A DNA stretch of 64,000 nucleotides from Actinernus sp. WN-2022 (Eukaryota; Cnidaria; Anthozoa; Actiniaria; Actinernidae), in the NCBI GenBank assembly GCA_030867875.1, contig JAOWCC010000569.1, forward strand, positions 1,488,001 to 1,552,000, in the 5' to 3' direction. Positions 33,523 through 42,635 of this stretch are shown here, in pieces; the stretch's first letter is position 1; every line of letters begins with the position of its first letter. Position numbers and translations under genes: made by a program. Below the pieces are notes generated by a model that had not been told where the DNA came from, ran no database searches, and was given only the letters and a program-made list of their open reading frames with translations.

Positions 33523-33910
33523 CACAGACAGCCCAATCTCGTGATTTGTGTATTTATACGCTTACAGATATCGCTTGAATAGTTCATATTATAAATACTT
33601 ACAAAACATGTATGTTAGGGAAATACATTCACGACTCAATTCACCCTTCAATGTTTCAGTTGTGGTTATTCATACCTCTGAGCTCTTTTCTGAGCTCCTC
33701 TTTTATAGCGAGGGAAGGAGGAAACGACAGCGGAAGCGACCCTAGAAGGGCTCAGAGGTATGAATAACCACAACTGAAACATTGTAGGGTGAACTGAGTC
33801 GTGCATTTATTTCCTTAACATACATGTTTTGGAAGGATTTATAATATGGACTATTCAAGCGATATTTGTAAGCGTATAAATACACAAATCGCGAGATTGG
33901 GCTGCCTGTG
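33523..33910. repeat. 388-bp foldback (MITE) in the host intron
   Basis: CACAGACAGCCCAATCTCGT at the left pairs with CGAGATTGGGCTGCCTGTG at the right. Arms of about 150 bp match with few changes and meet around a GC-richer centre at about 33695-33740. It could fold into one long hairpin. Confidence 0.85.
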
Positions 33911-34385
33911 GAAAAAATTGTGCTGGTTCATTTTTTTACCATTGTCGTCGAAATTCATTACTTTGGAGTAAGATATCCATCATCTTATTGATATATTTAT
34001 ATTATTTGATTACTCATTTGAAATGTACATAGCCAGTGGTGTATAAGGGGGTCTGCCCCCCCCCCCCACCAACCTCGATCCATGTGGCAGAATAATACAC
34101 CTTATAACAGGAAGACAGTCGAAAAAATAATACAGAGACTAAGAGATATAGAGTTCCAAACGTGGTTAAGTAACCTACATAACAATTCACATAAAGACCC
34201 CCAACAAAAGAACAAACTGAGGACATATCGAAATTTCTAAATGAATTATCAATTTGTCAAGATTATCTAAGCCAGGTCACCAATATCAATCACAGGATAG
34301 CCCTTACTAAATTAAGAATAAGGGAGTGTTCATTATTTATGGTTTGCGGGGTCGGCATTTCATCTGCTTCTTTTGTTAAAACTTT

Positions 34386-35161
34386 GATGACCCCCCCCTC
34401 CCCCCCCCTCCCCCCCCCCCAATGAGTGTAATTAAAACTTAGATGACATCCTATGAAATTTCTCAAAACTTTATTGACCCCCCCCCCAAAAAAAAAAGAT
34501 GGATGTGCTTTAAGATAGAAAGCAAAATGCATATACACTTAATCTATTAAATTTACTATTAATGTTTCTAGATTTATGGTATTTTCCATGATACAGTATA
34601 TATACATGTATTCTTCTGGAAATATCTACCTCACCCTCCTTCCCAGACGGGTACTTCAAATCGTACTGTTAATTTGTGCATCATATTGCATTGTTTCGTA
34701 GTCTCAAAATAAAGACAAAAATGAAAAAGTTAAGGATAGGGTGTGAAATGATAAACTGTAACACTGCCTGATAAACCTCTACTAGGTTTGGAATGACAAG
34801 CCTAATACACAGACAGTACTTGTACCTTGTCTTGGATGTGGCCATTCAGTTCCAATGGTGCAGTTGAGGGATGACCCCCCCCCCCCCTCTCCCCCCCCCC
34901 CCCCAATGAGTGTAATTAAAACTTAGATGACATGCTATGAAATTTCTCAAAACTTTATTGACCCCCCCCCCAAAAAAAAAAAAAGATGGATGTGCTTTAA
35001 GATAGAAAGCAAAATGCATATACACGTAATCTATTAAATTTACTATTAATGTTTCTAGATTTATGGTATTTTCCATGATACAGTATATATACATGTATTC
35101 TTCTGGAAATATCTACCTCACCCTCCTTCCCAGACGGGTACTTCAAATCGTACTGTTAATT
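34386..35161. repeat. 484-bp tandem duplication of host DNA
   Basis: Copy 1 is 34386-34869 and runs from GATGACCCC to GTTGAGGG. Copy 2 starts at 34870, is interrupted by the Polinton at 35161, and continues on the other side at 50962-51172. Copy 1 contains the uninterrupted target (GTACTGTTAATTTGTGCATC, near 34661) and a truncated duplicate of the Cys/His-motif exon. Poly(C) tracts (34391-34420, 34875-34904) start each copy. Confidence 0.9.
35156..35161 (+). repeat. Target-site duplication, left (TTAATT)
   Basis: TTAATT flanks the left TIR and recurs at 50962-50967. The intact site in the duplicated copy at about 34668-34675 reads GTTAATTT, which confirms the duplication. If the element is taken to end in CT rather than C, the duplication is 5 bp. 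Confidence 0.9.
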
Positions 35162-35357
35162 AGTAGTATACAAAGTAGGGGGACTGGTGCAGTTCCAACA
35201 AATTTCAACGAACAAATGCAACGAAAAAGCAACAAAGAGCAGCAAACGATTGGGACACGTACAACAAATTTCAACGAACCGATGCAACAAAAAACAACAT
35301 ATGACACAAGAAAAAACAACATATAATAAGACCCTCATTTTTTCGTTGTATTTTTTA
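35162..35357 (+). repeat. Left terminal inverted repeat of the Polinton
   Basis: Starts AGTAGTATACAAAGTAGGGG and is essentially identical to the reverse complement of 50767-50962 until AGTGCG/ACATTT diverge. It contains two copies of ACAAATTTCAACGAAC followed by (A/G)ATGCAACRAAAAA, about 60 bp apart. Confidence 0.95.
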
Positions 35358-35800
35358 CATTTCAACATCCTATTAGAGAAACGTGTTTATAAGGTATTAT
35401 TTACTACTATAGTTCATTTATCGTATTTATGCATTACATTAAAGGATCGTAGTTATAGGTATTATATCATGGCTAAGCGTATATTAACATTTGTTCTAAC
35501 ACTTGGTATATAGTGAATTTATTGTATTCTAACACCCTATTAGAGGAGTGTTGCTATTAGGTATTATAACATATATTGTCATAATCATTATTTACTATTA
35601 TAGTCCATCCATCATATTTCTACACCATATTAGATCAAGGTATTACATTTCAAAACCCTATTAGAGGAGTGTGATTACTAGGTATCATAACATATATTAT
35701 CATAATCGTTATTTACTACTCATACTTCTATACCATATTAGATCAAGGTATTACATTTCACAGCCCTATTAGAGGAGTGTGGCTACAAGTTTATTATATC
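35358..35800 (+). repeat. Degenerate 110-170 bp direct repeats leading to pol
   Basis: The motif CCTATTAGAGGAGTG occurs at 35536, 35657 and 35765, with a variant CCTATTAGAGAAACG at 35369. The first three of these copies are followed by a (T)AGGTATTAT or AGGTATCAT box, and the last continues directly to the pol start. Each unit also carries (A/T)TTTACTA and CATATTAGATCAAGGTATTA. The same CYATTAGAG...AGGTATT pair precedes the TFIIS-like gene at the other end, so this looks like a repeated promoter region. Confidence 0.75.
35469..35513 (+). pseudogene. Duplicated 5' end of the polymerase gene
   Basis: ATTATATCATGGCTAAGCGT, followed by a 14-codon frame (MAKRILTFVLTLGI), is a diverged copy of the pol start (TTATATCATACCATGGCTGA; MAEHILTF). 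It sits at the end of the first repeat unit and stops at a TAG. It shows that the unit duplicated includes the start of pol. Confidence 0.6.
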
Positions 35801-35805
35801 ATACC

Positions 35806-38800
35806 ATGGCTGAACATATACTAACGTTCAGACGAACACCCAGGACCATTAAGGGTTATTTACGAGGATGGAAGATGGACGTTCCCGACGGCAATCCTCT
35901 AGGGGCAGACCCAGCTGCTTTCCTTACCCGCATGCGAAAGCAGACTACCGAAAAGATCGATGAAGAGCTACGAGACCTCCATAACCTTAAGGTTCAGCTA
36001 GCTTTGAACATCACGCTCCGGCTTGACAAACCTGAGGGTCCAGTATACGAGATAGTCACCTTTCGTAGTTTGCAAGCCGTTTTGACCAACGATGCTGGAA
36101 TCCGTGGAGTAATAGTAGAAGCACATGCTCAGATCTATAACTACATTGAGAAGTGGATCAGTCGAGTATCAAACTGGGTCGTAGATAAAGTCAACATTCT
36201 ATGGTTGAACATTGCCCGATACCAGCCACTACGCGGAAATTCACACTTACCACTACCCAAAGAAATTGCAAATAAGAAAGCTGTGATCAATGTAATGAAC
36301 TATGACAACCGTTGCTTTCGTTGGTCAATGCGCGCTTGGAAGTGTAAGATCAAACAAAATCCCGAAAGGACATCAAAGTATCAAGAGGATGATGGGTTTA
36401 ACTTCGATAAGGTAGATGACTCGTCAACACCAATCTCGCAAATTCCCCGCTTCGAGAAGCAGAACGAAATCTCCATCAATGTTTTTGGTTGGGACAATAA
36501 GGAAAAGTGTATGATCGTACACCACATCTCGAAGGAGACCTTCTTAGAGCGCGCTAACCTACTGCTAATAGAGTGCTCAAAGAGTGGTCGGCAACACTAC
36601 TGTTGGATCAAGGACTTCAACCGCCTACTATTCGATCAGACAAAATATAAATGTAGGAAGCACTTCTGCGAACGATGTCTACATGGATATACTACCGAAG
36701 CTCTTCTTGCGAAGCACATCCCAGAGTGCAATAGTGTTGATGACAGAGCCATTCGAATTGAAATGCCTACCGAGGAAAACAACAAACTATCATTTCAGAA
36801 CGTACACAAGCAGCTCAAAGTTCCCTATGTCATCTATGCAGACCTTGAGGCTTTAACCACTAAGATCGAAGGACACGCTAAAGATCCTACGAAAAGCAAT
36901 ACACTTAAAACGGAAGAACATATTCCCTGTGGATTTTGTTACATCGTCGTACGTTCTGACGGCCACAGCGAACCGCCAGCCTTCTATAGAGGTCCTGATA
37001 CGATCGAGCGCTTTCTACGATGTGTACAAGATGAAGAAAGAAAGATCAAAGACATAGTAGCCAAACCACTATGTATGTCGTGGGAAAACAAGAGGTATTT
37101 CGATCGAGCGAGGATTTGCCATATTTGTCAGAAGCCTTTATTTGGTAAAGATAGAGTACGAGATCATTGTCACATCACTGGGGAGTTTCGAGGCGCAGCA
37201 CATAAGGTATGTAATCTCAAATTACGTATCTCACCTATCATCCCAGTTGTATTCCACAATCTACGTGGATACGATTCTCACCTACTGATGCAATCTATTT
37301 CCAAGACAGAGGGCGATATCTCTTGCATTCCAAATAATATGGAGAAATACATTTCATTCTCACTTGGCAACCTACGGTTCATCGATAGCATACAATTTCT
37401 ACCATCCTCTCTTGACAAGTTGGTAGCAAGTTCTACCCCAGACACCTTTCGACAAACTTCAAAGCATACACCAGACCCAGAGAAAAACAAGTTGCTACTA
37501 CGCAAAGGCGTTTATCCATATGAGTACATGGACTCTTCGGATAGATTCACTGAGACTTCTCTTCCGCCGAAAGAATCATTCTATAGCAAGCTAAGCCTAG
37601 AGGATATATCCGATGAAGATTATGAACATGCATTAGAAGTTTGGAACGTATTTGATTGTAAGACATTAGGTGACTACCACGACCTTTACCTCCAAACTGA
37701 CGTACTTCTTCTAGCAGATGTATTTGAGACCTTTCGTGCAACATGTATGCAAAACTACGGATTAGATCCAGCTCACTACTATACGAGTCCTGGTCTATCG
37801 TGGGATGCGTTGTTAAAGAAGACCGGAGCGGAGCTTGAACTATTAACCGACTACGACATGCATCTATTCATTGAGAAAGGTTTACGTGGCGGTATATCCA
37901 TGGTGTCTCAACGCAAGGCCAAGGCAAACAATCCAAACGTGCCCGATTTCGACCCCGATAAGCCAAATAGCTATATACTCTATCTTGATGCCAACAACCT
38001 ATATGGATGGGCGATGAGTCAGCCACTACCAACGGGGGGCTTTGAATGGTGTACACCAACAGAAGAGCAAATCACCATTCTTGCAACCGATTCCGATGTA
38101 GGTTACATCCTCGAAGTTGACCTTGAATACCCTCGAGAACTTCACGATATGCATAACAGCTATCCGTTAGCTCCTGAAAGAATGCAAGTGAATAAAGCTT
38201 GGTTCTCAGAGTATCAGACAAATCTATTTGAGGAGCTATACGAAGGAAATGGATCCTTGAAAGTGGAAAAGCTTGTACCTAACTTGTATAACAAAGAACG
38301 ATACGTGCTCCACTACCGCAATCTACAACTATATCTATCTCTTGGCATGCGTTTGAAAAAGATCCATAGAGCACTACGATTCGATCAATCACCATGGATG
38401 GAGCCATACATACGAATGAATACGGAACTACGAAAACAAGCGAAGAGCCCATTCGAGCAGGAACTCTACAAATTAATGAACAATAGTGTGTTTGGTAAGA
38501 CAATGGAGAATCTACGAAAGCGTGTAGACATCAAACTAATTCGCTCCTCAGAAGGAATCAGACTACAACGTCTCTTGAATAAACCTAGTTATGCTCGCTC
38601 TACGATCTTTGACGATGATCTAGCCGCCGTACACAATTACAAAAGTAAGTTATATCTGAACCGCCCAGTATATGTTGGAATGTCAATTCTAGATCTCTCA
38701 AAACATCTGATGTATGACTTCTACTACAACGAGCTCAATCGGCAATACGGACAACGTTGTAATCTACTCTACACAGATACCGACAGTCTTTTACTACACA

Positions 38801-39384
38801 TCGAAACTGAAGACATCTATGCAGACATGAAAGCCAATAAACGTTTCTACGATACAAGCAACTACAACGAAGACCATCCATCATACGACGCATCCAACAA
38901 GAAAGTACTTGGCAAAATGAAAGATGAATGTAGAGGTATTCCCATCGTCGAATACGTTGGACTACGATCAAAGCTCTACTCGATCTTGAAAGTAGATGGT
39001 GGGGAGATTCGGAAAGCTAAAGGTACGAAGAAGGCAGTTGTGAAACATCGTATTCGACATGAACAATACAAGGAGTGCTTACTAGACAAGAAAGTGTTCC
39101 GCCATGGTATGGATATGCTTCGAAGTGAAGGTCATAGAATGTATGGCATGCATATGAATAAAGTATCTCTATCACCATTCGATAGTAAACGATGGATTCC
39201 AGCAAATGGAATAGATACACTAGCCTACGGTCATGTGGGCATCTTTCCAGAGGATGAAGACTTAAACGTTTTTATTAGCAATATACTATCAAACGTAGTA
39301 GATACACTATCATACAATAGTAAAAACGTCATTCCATATGATGAATACTTAGACGACTTTATTCGTGACTTGCTTCTACCTTAG
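35806..39384 (+). CDS. polB: Protein-primed family B DNA polymerase (pPolB)
   Basis: 1192 residues from the ATG at 35806 in a good ACCATGG context; an upstream GTG frame extension is ignored. Order: N-terminal Polinton-type region, zinc finger CRKHFCERC at about residue 280-310, ExoI YADLEAL (about 344-349), a Cys/His endonuclease VII-like module CHICQ...HCHITG (about 440-475), ExoII HNLRGYDSHLL (about 484), ExoIII YLQTDVLLLADV (about 628), Pol A YLDANNLYGWAM (about 725), Pol B KLMNNSVFGKTMEN (about 888) and Pol C YTDTDSL (about 988). All exonuclease and polymerase signature residues are intact. It would replicate the element from its TIR ends by protein priming. It meets the integrase gene tail to tail with a 9-bp overlap. 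Confidence 0.96.
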   Translation: MAEHILTFRRTPRTIKGYLRGWKMDVPDGNPLGADPAAFLTRMRKQTTEKIDEELRDLHNLKVQLALNITLRLDKPEGPVYEIVTFRSLQAVLTNDAGIRGVIVEAHAQIYNYIEKWISRVSNWVVDKVNILWLNIARYQPLRGNSHLPLPKEIANKKAVINVMNYDNRCFRWSMRAWKCKIKQNPERTSKYQEDDGFNFDKVDDSSTPISQIPRFEKQNEISINVFGWDNKEKCMIVHHISKETFLERANLLLIECSKSGRQHYCWIKDFNRLLFDQTKYKCRKHFCERCLHGYTTEALLAKHIPECNSVDDRAIRIEMPTEENNKLSFQNVHKQLKVPYVIYADLEALTTKIEGHAKDPTKSNTLKTEEHIPCGFCYIVVRSDGHSEPPAFYRGPDTIERFLRCVQDEERKIKDIVAKPLCMSWENKRYFDRARICHICQKPLFGKDRVRDHCHITGEFRGAAHKVCNLKLRISPIIPVVFHNLRGYDSHLLMQSISKTEGDISCIPNNMEKYISFSLGNLRFIDSIQFLPSSLDKLVASSTPDTFRQTSKHTPDPEKNKLLLRKGVYPYEYMDSSDRFTETSLPPKESFYSKLSLEDISDEDYEHALEVWNVFDCKTLGDYHDLYLQTDVLLLADVFETFRATCMQNYGLDPAHYYTSPGLSWDALLKKTGAELELLTDYDMHLFIEKGLRGGISMVSQRKAKANNPNVPDFDPDKPNSYILYLDANNLYGWAMSQPLPTGGFEWCTPTEEQITILATDSDVGYILEVDLEYPRELHDMHNSYPLAPERMQVNKAWFSEYQTNLFEELYEGNGSLKVEKLVPNLYNKERYVLHYRNLQLYLSLGMRLKKIHRALRFDQSPWMEPYIRMNTELRKQAKSPFEQELYKLMNNSVFGKTMENLRKRVDIKLIRSSEGIRLQRLLNKPSYARSTIFDDDLAAVHNYKSKLYLNRPVYVGMSILDLSKHLMYDFYYNELNRQYGQRCNLLYTDTDSLLLHIETEDIYADMKANKRFYDTSNYNEDHPSYDASNKKVLGKMKDECRGIPIVEYVGLRSKLYSILKVDGGEIRKAKGTKKAVVKHRIRHEQYKECLLDKKVFRHGMDMLRSEGHRMYGMHMNKVSLSPFDSKRWIPANGIDTLAYGHVGIFPEDEDLNVFISNILSNVVDTLSYNSKNVIPYDEYLDDFIRDLLLP

Positions 39385-40398
39385 AATACCTTTTGGTGGT
39401 AGTTCTGTATCTGGTGGTATCACTTGTATCTCTTCACGAACGAACCCTCGCTTTGGTGCATCTTTTCCTAAATAGTATAGAACAGGTTGATTTGATGATA
39501 CCACACTTCGAGAAATATGATATGTCTGTAAACTCCATACAGGATCAGTCGCTCGTTTAGTTCCACCTTCCAATTCTCCAGATGCATAGAGATATCGAAC
39601 TAAAACGTCAAATGGTAGTCGCTTTTCATCCAATCCAATAGTTCGAGAATATGTAGGAGTCTTTATGTTTACTTGTTGTGTCTCTATAGAATTTGAAGGC
39701 TCTTTACCAGTAAGTCGAGTAACTTCATTGTTCATAGCCTTGATAACATCAGGAAGCCTCAATACCCATTCTCTACTACGTGCATTCGATCCTTCAGATG
39801 TAAGTACCATCTCTTTTGCATATTGATATCCAAACAATCTTTCAGCTAGTGTTCTATTCGCTCGTTCGACGAAGCCCTGCGCTCTATGATTACCAGCCTC
39901 ACCTCGTTGAACTTTCGTACCATGTAGTTCTAGAGTTTCAGACATACGTCCCATGAATTCTCTACCAGGGTCTACTTGCAACGTCTTTGGCCATTCGAGT
40001 GGACTACGTTTATAGATTCGTTCGAATGCCGCAGCAACTTCGCCGCTATCTTTAGATGCTAAAGGTTCGGCTTCTTTGTATCGAGAAGCTACATCGATTA
40101 CTACCAATGCGTACTTGTATAGCTTCCGTCCACGTCCAGGACGATCGTGTGGTAAGAATATCAAATCAGCTTGGTGGACTTCATTTGGTTTCGATACAGT
40201 CCAATGCGGACGTGGAATGTGTTTTGGTGGTGGTAGATATATTTGCCACATAGATTGCTTTTCCAACCAACTCCTAGCTACGTCTTCTGATGCTTTCGCT
40301 GCTACCGATAGCTTGCCAATTGCAGCGTGACCTTTCCAATAGCCCATAGGCCCATAGAAGATATTCGCAAGTTTAGAATCCATCATACATCTATACAT
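39376..40398 (-). CDS. int: Polinton DDE integrase
   Basis: 340 residues from the ATG at 40398 (ATG at 40386 or 40383 also possible). The retroviral-like catalytic triad is D78 (HQADLIFL), D143 (QVDPGREF) and E178 (GFVERANRTL), giving the spacing D-64-D-34-E. An N-terminal helical region precedes it and a small SH3-like end follows (VWSLQTYHIS...VLYYL). It inserts the linear element DNA and makes the 5-6 bp target duplication seen here. The gene is intact, converges on pol, and overlaps it by 9 bp. Confidence 0.95.
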   Translation of the reverse strand: MYRCMMDSKLANIFYGPMGYWKGHAAIGKLSVAAKASEDVARSWLEKQSMWQIYLPPPKHIPRPHWTVSKPNEVHQADLIFLPHDRPGRGRKLYKYALVVIDVASRYKEAEPLASKDSGEVAAAFERIYKRSPLEWPKTLQVDPGREFMGRMSETLELHGTKVQRGEAGNHRAQGFVERANRTLAERLFGYQYAKEMVLTSEGSNARSREWVLRLPDVIKAMNNEVTRLTGKEPSNSIETQQVNIKTPTYSRTIGLDEKRLPFDVLVRYLYASGELEGGTKRATDPVWSLQTYHISRSVVSSNQPVLYYLGKDAPKRGFVREEIQVIPPDTELPPKGILR

Positions 40399-40417
40399 TC
40401 TAACCTTCAACAGATGG

Positions 40418-40508
40418 AAAAAAAAAAAAAAAGAAAAAAAAAGAATAAGAACCAGGCCTCATTCCTTTCTTTTTTCCTTTTTTTTTCTTTTTTTTTTTCG
40501 TATTTTTT
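40418..40508. other. A-tract/T-tract hairpin region 1
   Basis: A run of A residues (about 14, then 9) is followed after about 35 bp by T-rich runs (about 40 bases, almost pure T/C) ending TTTCGTATTTTT. The two arms can pair. The same plan occurs at 49431-49506. It lies upstream of integrase and may be a transcription-end or replication-related structure. Confidence 0.6.
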
Positions 40509-40652
40509 TAGTAGTGACTTAAGTAGTAACTTAGTAGTAACTTAGTAGTAGCTTAGTAGTAGCTTAGTAGTAACTTAGTAGTAGCTTAGTAGTAACCTAG
40601 TAGTAACCTAGTAGTAGCCTAGTAGTAACCTAGTAGTAACCTAGTAGTAGTG
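40507..40652. repeat. 11-bp tandem repeat (GTARCYTAGTA), about 13 copies
   Basis: Units such as GTAACTTAGTA, GTAGCTTAGTA and GTAACCTAGTA follow one another without spacers and end at the 3' end of the next gene. The 11-bp period is close to one helical turn. Confidence 0.9.
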
Positions 40653-40659
40653 GCAATGG

Positions 40660-41085
40660 CTATAACCATCTACTAATAGCGTATCCAGCGTCTAGCATTC
40701 CACCACCGACGTAGAGCAACTCACCAGTCTTCTGATTGTTTGAGGGTCGGTAGTAGTCAGATAAGCGGGGTTCTTTCATTCCTTTGAGCCGTTTAAGCAC
40801 CTTACGTAACTTATCGGATTGTACGAAGGCTTCGTTGGTATCTCTTTGAACGTCGTATGCATCGCGTTCAAGACCTTCCTGATTTTGTGCAAAGTCGTAT
40901 AGTCTTTGACGTTCGGTTCTATACGCTGTCATTTCAGATTCTTGTTTTTCAATGGCTCTATCGTGTCTCTCTCGTTCTGTATCTATATCACCCTTTCCAA
41001 TCATTCTAGCTAGTATACCACCACCAGTAAATGCCGTTGCATTCAAAACGGCGCCAAAAACTGTCATAGCAATTGCTGCCGCCAT
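40660..41085 (-). CDS. Polinton membrane/structural protein, 141 aa
   Basis: Hydrophobic start (AIAMTVFGAVLNATAFTGGG), then a charged, probably coiled-coil middle (DTERERHDRAIEKQESEM), and a C-terminal motif FSDYYRPS-like (RLSDYYRPSNNQ) with a final hydrophobic helix (LLYVGGGMLDAGYAI). I recognise this arrangement from other cnidarian Mavericks, without known function. Its ATG overlaps the stop of the preceding gene by one base (TAATG), so the two are probably co-transcribed. Confidence 0.75.
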   Translation of the reverse strand: MAAAIAMTVFGAVLNATAFTGGGILARMIGKGDIDTERERHDRAIEKQESEMTAYRTERQRLYDFAQNQEGLERDAYDVQRDTNEAFVQSDKLRKVLKRLKGMKEPRLSDYYRPSNNQKTGELLYVGGGMLDAGYAISRWL

Positions 41086-41294
41086 TATGGTATGATCTTT
41101 TGTTTCTCAAGATATTGTTTCGCGTACAAGCTACCAACTATCACGGCAGTCCACTTTGCGTAATTTACTAGGGAAGAAGAAGGATCGCTAAGCATAGATT
41201 CCTTGGTAGTCTTTTTTACGATCCACCCAATACCAGCAGCGAGTCCTACAATTATAGATGCATCGGTTGCCGTCTTCATCAATTCTTTATCCAT
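41085..41294 (-). CDS. Small two-helix membrane protein, 69 aa
   Basis: Two hydrophobic segments (ASIIVGLAAGIGWIV at about 13-27 and WTAVIVGSLYA at about 48-58) separated by a loop, ending YLEKQKIIP. Small proteins with this plan recur in cnidarian Mavericks directly before the 141-aa gene. Upstream lies a TATAC/TATGTTAAG stretch like other genes of the element. Role unknown, perhaps virion membrane or holin-like. Confidence 0.7.
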   Translation of the reverse strand: MDKELMKTATDASIIVGLAAGIGWIVKKTTKESMLSDPSSSLVNYAKWTAVIVGSLYAKQYLEKQKIIP

Positions 41295-41332
41295 CTTAAC
41301 ATATGTATAGTATAGTCTCTAGTCTTTAAGTG

Positions 41333-41676
41333 TTACTCCATGTCTGGTACCGTTGGCTTTGTCGGAGCTGCAGGTCGTGTCGTGCTAATGGCGGCACCAT
41401 CTACATACTTTTTGTATGCATAGTACGTGCCAACCAACGTAGCGCCTGTACCGATGACTGTGAGGATAGCCAGGTTTTCGAACCGACCTTTCTCTACATC
41501 AGTTTCTTTGGACGGTTCATTTTCACGTTCTATCTCCATCCTTTGAGCTTCTTTTGCACGGGCAGTGACCTTCTCCCAAGCTAATTTCCTGCTGCAACAC
41601 GCTTTGGATCTTTTCCTTTCTTAGTTGGTACAGTCGTCGGTGGATTCGCAGTTATCTGATCCGTCTGTTCCTCCAT
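41333..41676 (-). pseudogene. Small membrane protein gene B, one frameshift
   Basis: The start MEEQTDQITANPPTTV at 41676 leads into a basic block (KKGKDPKRVAAG) typical of a small Maverick protein. A one-base indel near 41585 then shifts the frame. The remainder continues from about 41580 (KEAQRMEIEREN, then ATG at 41539) to the stop at 41333, with a transmembrane segment NLAILTVIGTGATLVGTYYA. Its 5' end overlaps the 3' end of the chimeric gene 41621-42109 in another frame. The ATG at 41539 could still give a 68-residue product. Confidence 0.65.
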
Positions 41677-42109
41677 CTTGATTTGATATAGTAGTTACTT
41701 GCGAAGGTTCAATAGGAGTACTAGGAACGACTATGTGATTAGCTACATGGAACGAAGCACTAGCTAGAGCCACTAATCGAACTGCTTTAAGTGTTAATAG
41801 ACCAGCCGCAGTATATATCTCATTGCGGACTAGTCGGTCTTCTAGTAGATCCTTAACCAGTGCTTGTTGGTCATCTAGTGGAACTACGTATGCAACTGCG
41901 CGAGTAGCTAGACGTAGTGCACCATTTACTAAGCATCCTGTTATTTGATAGCATGCGCCAGACAATACAACGCCCATACCAATAGCTGCTATAGTAGATA
42001 CGTTCGTAGGCCAACTTTCATCTACGTTGATTTCTTTAGGTAATTCACTTTCACATGTAATCTCTCTCTTTTGAGTCTCCGCAGTTATCTGATCCGTCTG
42101 TTCCTCCAT
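41621..42109 (-). CDS. Chimeric membrane protein made by internal duplication, 162 aa
   Basis: Residues 1-50 (MEEQTDQITAETQKREI, ELPKEINVDES, TIAAIGMGVVLSGACY) resemble gene B at 41333-41676. Residues from about 55 on (ALRLATRAVAYV, LDDQQALVKDLLEDRL, LKAVRLVALASASFHVANHI, EPSQVTTISNQDGGTDGSDN) resemble the C-terminal half of the gene at 42051-42635. It is thus a fusion of the start of one neighbour with the end of the other, made by tandem duplication plus deletion. The frame is open and three hydrophobic helices are visible. Function unknown. Confidence 0.75.
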   Translation of the reverse strand: MEEQTDQITAETQKREITCESELPKEINVDESWPTNVSTIAAIGMGVVLSGACYQITGCLVNGALRLATRAVAYVVPLDDQQALVKDLLEDRLVRNEIYTAAGLLTLKAVRLVALASASFHVANHIVVPSTPIEPSQVTTISNQDGGTDGSDNCESTDDCTN

Positions 42110-42635
42110 CTTGATTCGATATAGTAGTTACTTGCGAATGTTCAATAGGTGTACCAGGAATGACTATGTGATCAGCTATATTGAACAAGACACTAGCTAG
42201 AGCTACAAATCGGCCGTGTTTAAGTGCTAATCGACCAGCCGCCATAGATATCTGATGGCGGGCTAATTGGTTTTCTTGTAGATCCTTAAACAGTGCTTGT
42301 TGGTCGTCTAGTGTAGCTACGCATGAGAGTGCAGCTACGTATGAGACTGCGCGAGTAGCTTGACGTAGTACACCATCTACTAAGTGTACCGTTATTTGAT
42401 TTGCTACTACGGCCTGGTATCTACTATATAAGCGTTTTACGTCCTTCTCAGATAGTTTAGTTATATCTGTTAGGGAGAAATTCTGTCCTAGACATTCTTT
42501 CGTTTTACCCAATACAGCTAAGGTCTTAAGTACTTCCCGATATTCTTCTATATCCTCCAATTCGGTTGAAAAGTCCAATTTGGGTGGTGGACCTGTTAAA
42601 TCCTCACCTTCCAGTTCTTTGACGTATTCATCCAT
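42051..42635 (-). CDS. Polinton protein of unknown function, 194 aa
   Basis: An acidic N-terminus (MDEYVKELEGEDLTG, ELEDIEEYREVL) is followed by a helical half with LRQATRAVSYVAAL, DDQQALFKDLQENQL and HGRFVALASVLFNIADHIVI. The C-terminal half is duplicated in 41621-42109. Its 3' end encodes the start codon of the chimeric gene in another frame (58-bp overlap), and its 5' end overlaps the ATPase gene by 8 bp. I do not recognise a characterised family. Confidence 0.7.
   Translation of the reverse strand: MDEYVKELEGEDLTGPPPKLDFSTELEDIEEYREVLKTLAVLGKTKECLGQNFSLTDITKLSEKDVKRLYSRYQAVVANQITVHLVDGVLRQATRAVSYVAALSCVATLDDQQALFKDLQENQLARHQISMAAGRLALKHGRFVALASVLFNIADHIVIPGTPIEHSQVTTISNQDGGTDGSDNCGDSKERDYM

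Noticed and set aside
34290..35094. Open frames encoding Gly/Pro-rich peptides through the poly(C) tracts
   Set aside because: They depend on homopolymer runs inside duplicated intron DNA and have no family signal.
35063..35513. Open frames through the Polinton left TIR (and 50608-51005 in the right TIR)
   Set aside because: The same frames appear wherever the TIR is copied. They start in host DNA and reflect the repeat content, not a gene.
37090..37240. Separate HNH endonuclease gene inside pol
   Set aside because: The CHICQ...HCHITG module is in frame within the polymerase and is a usual part of Polinton-type PolB.
40507..40652. CRISPR-like array
   Set aside because: The 11-bp units are contiguous without spacers, in animal DNA. 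It is a minisatellite.
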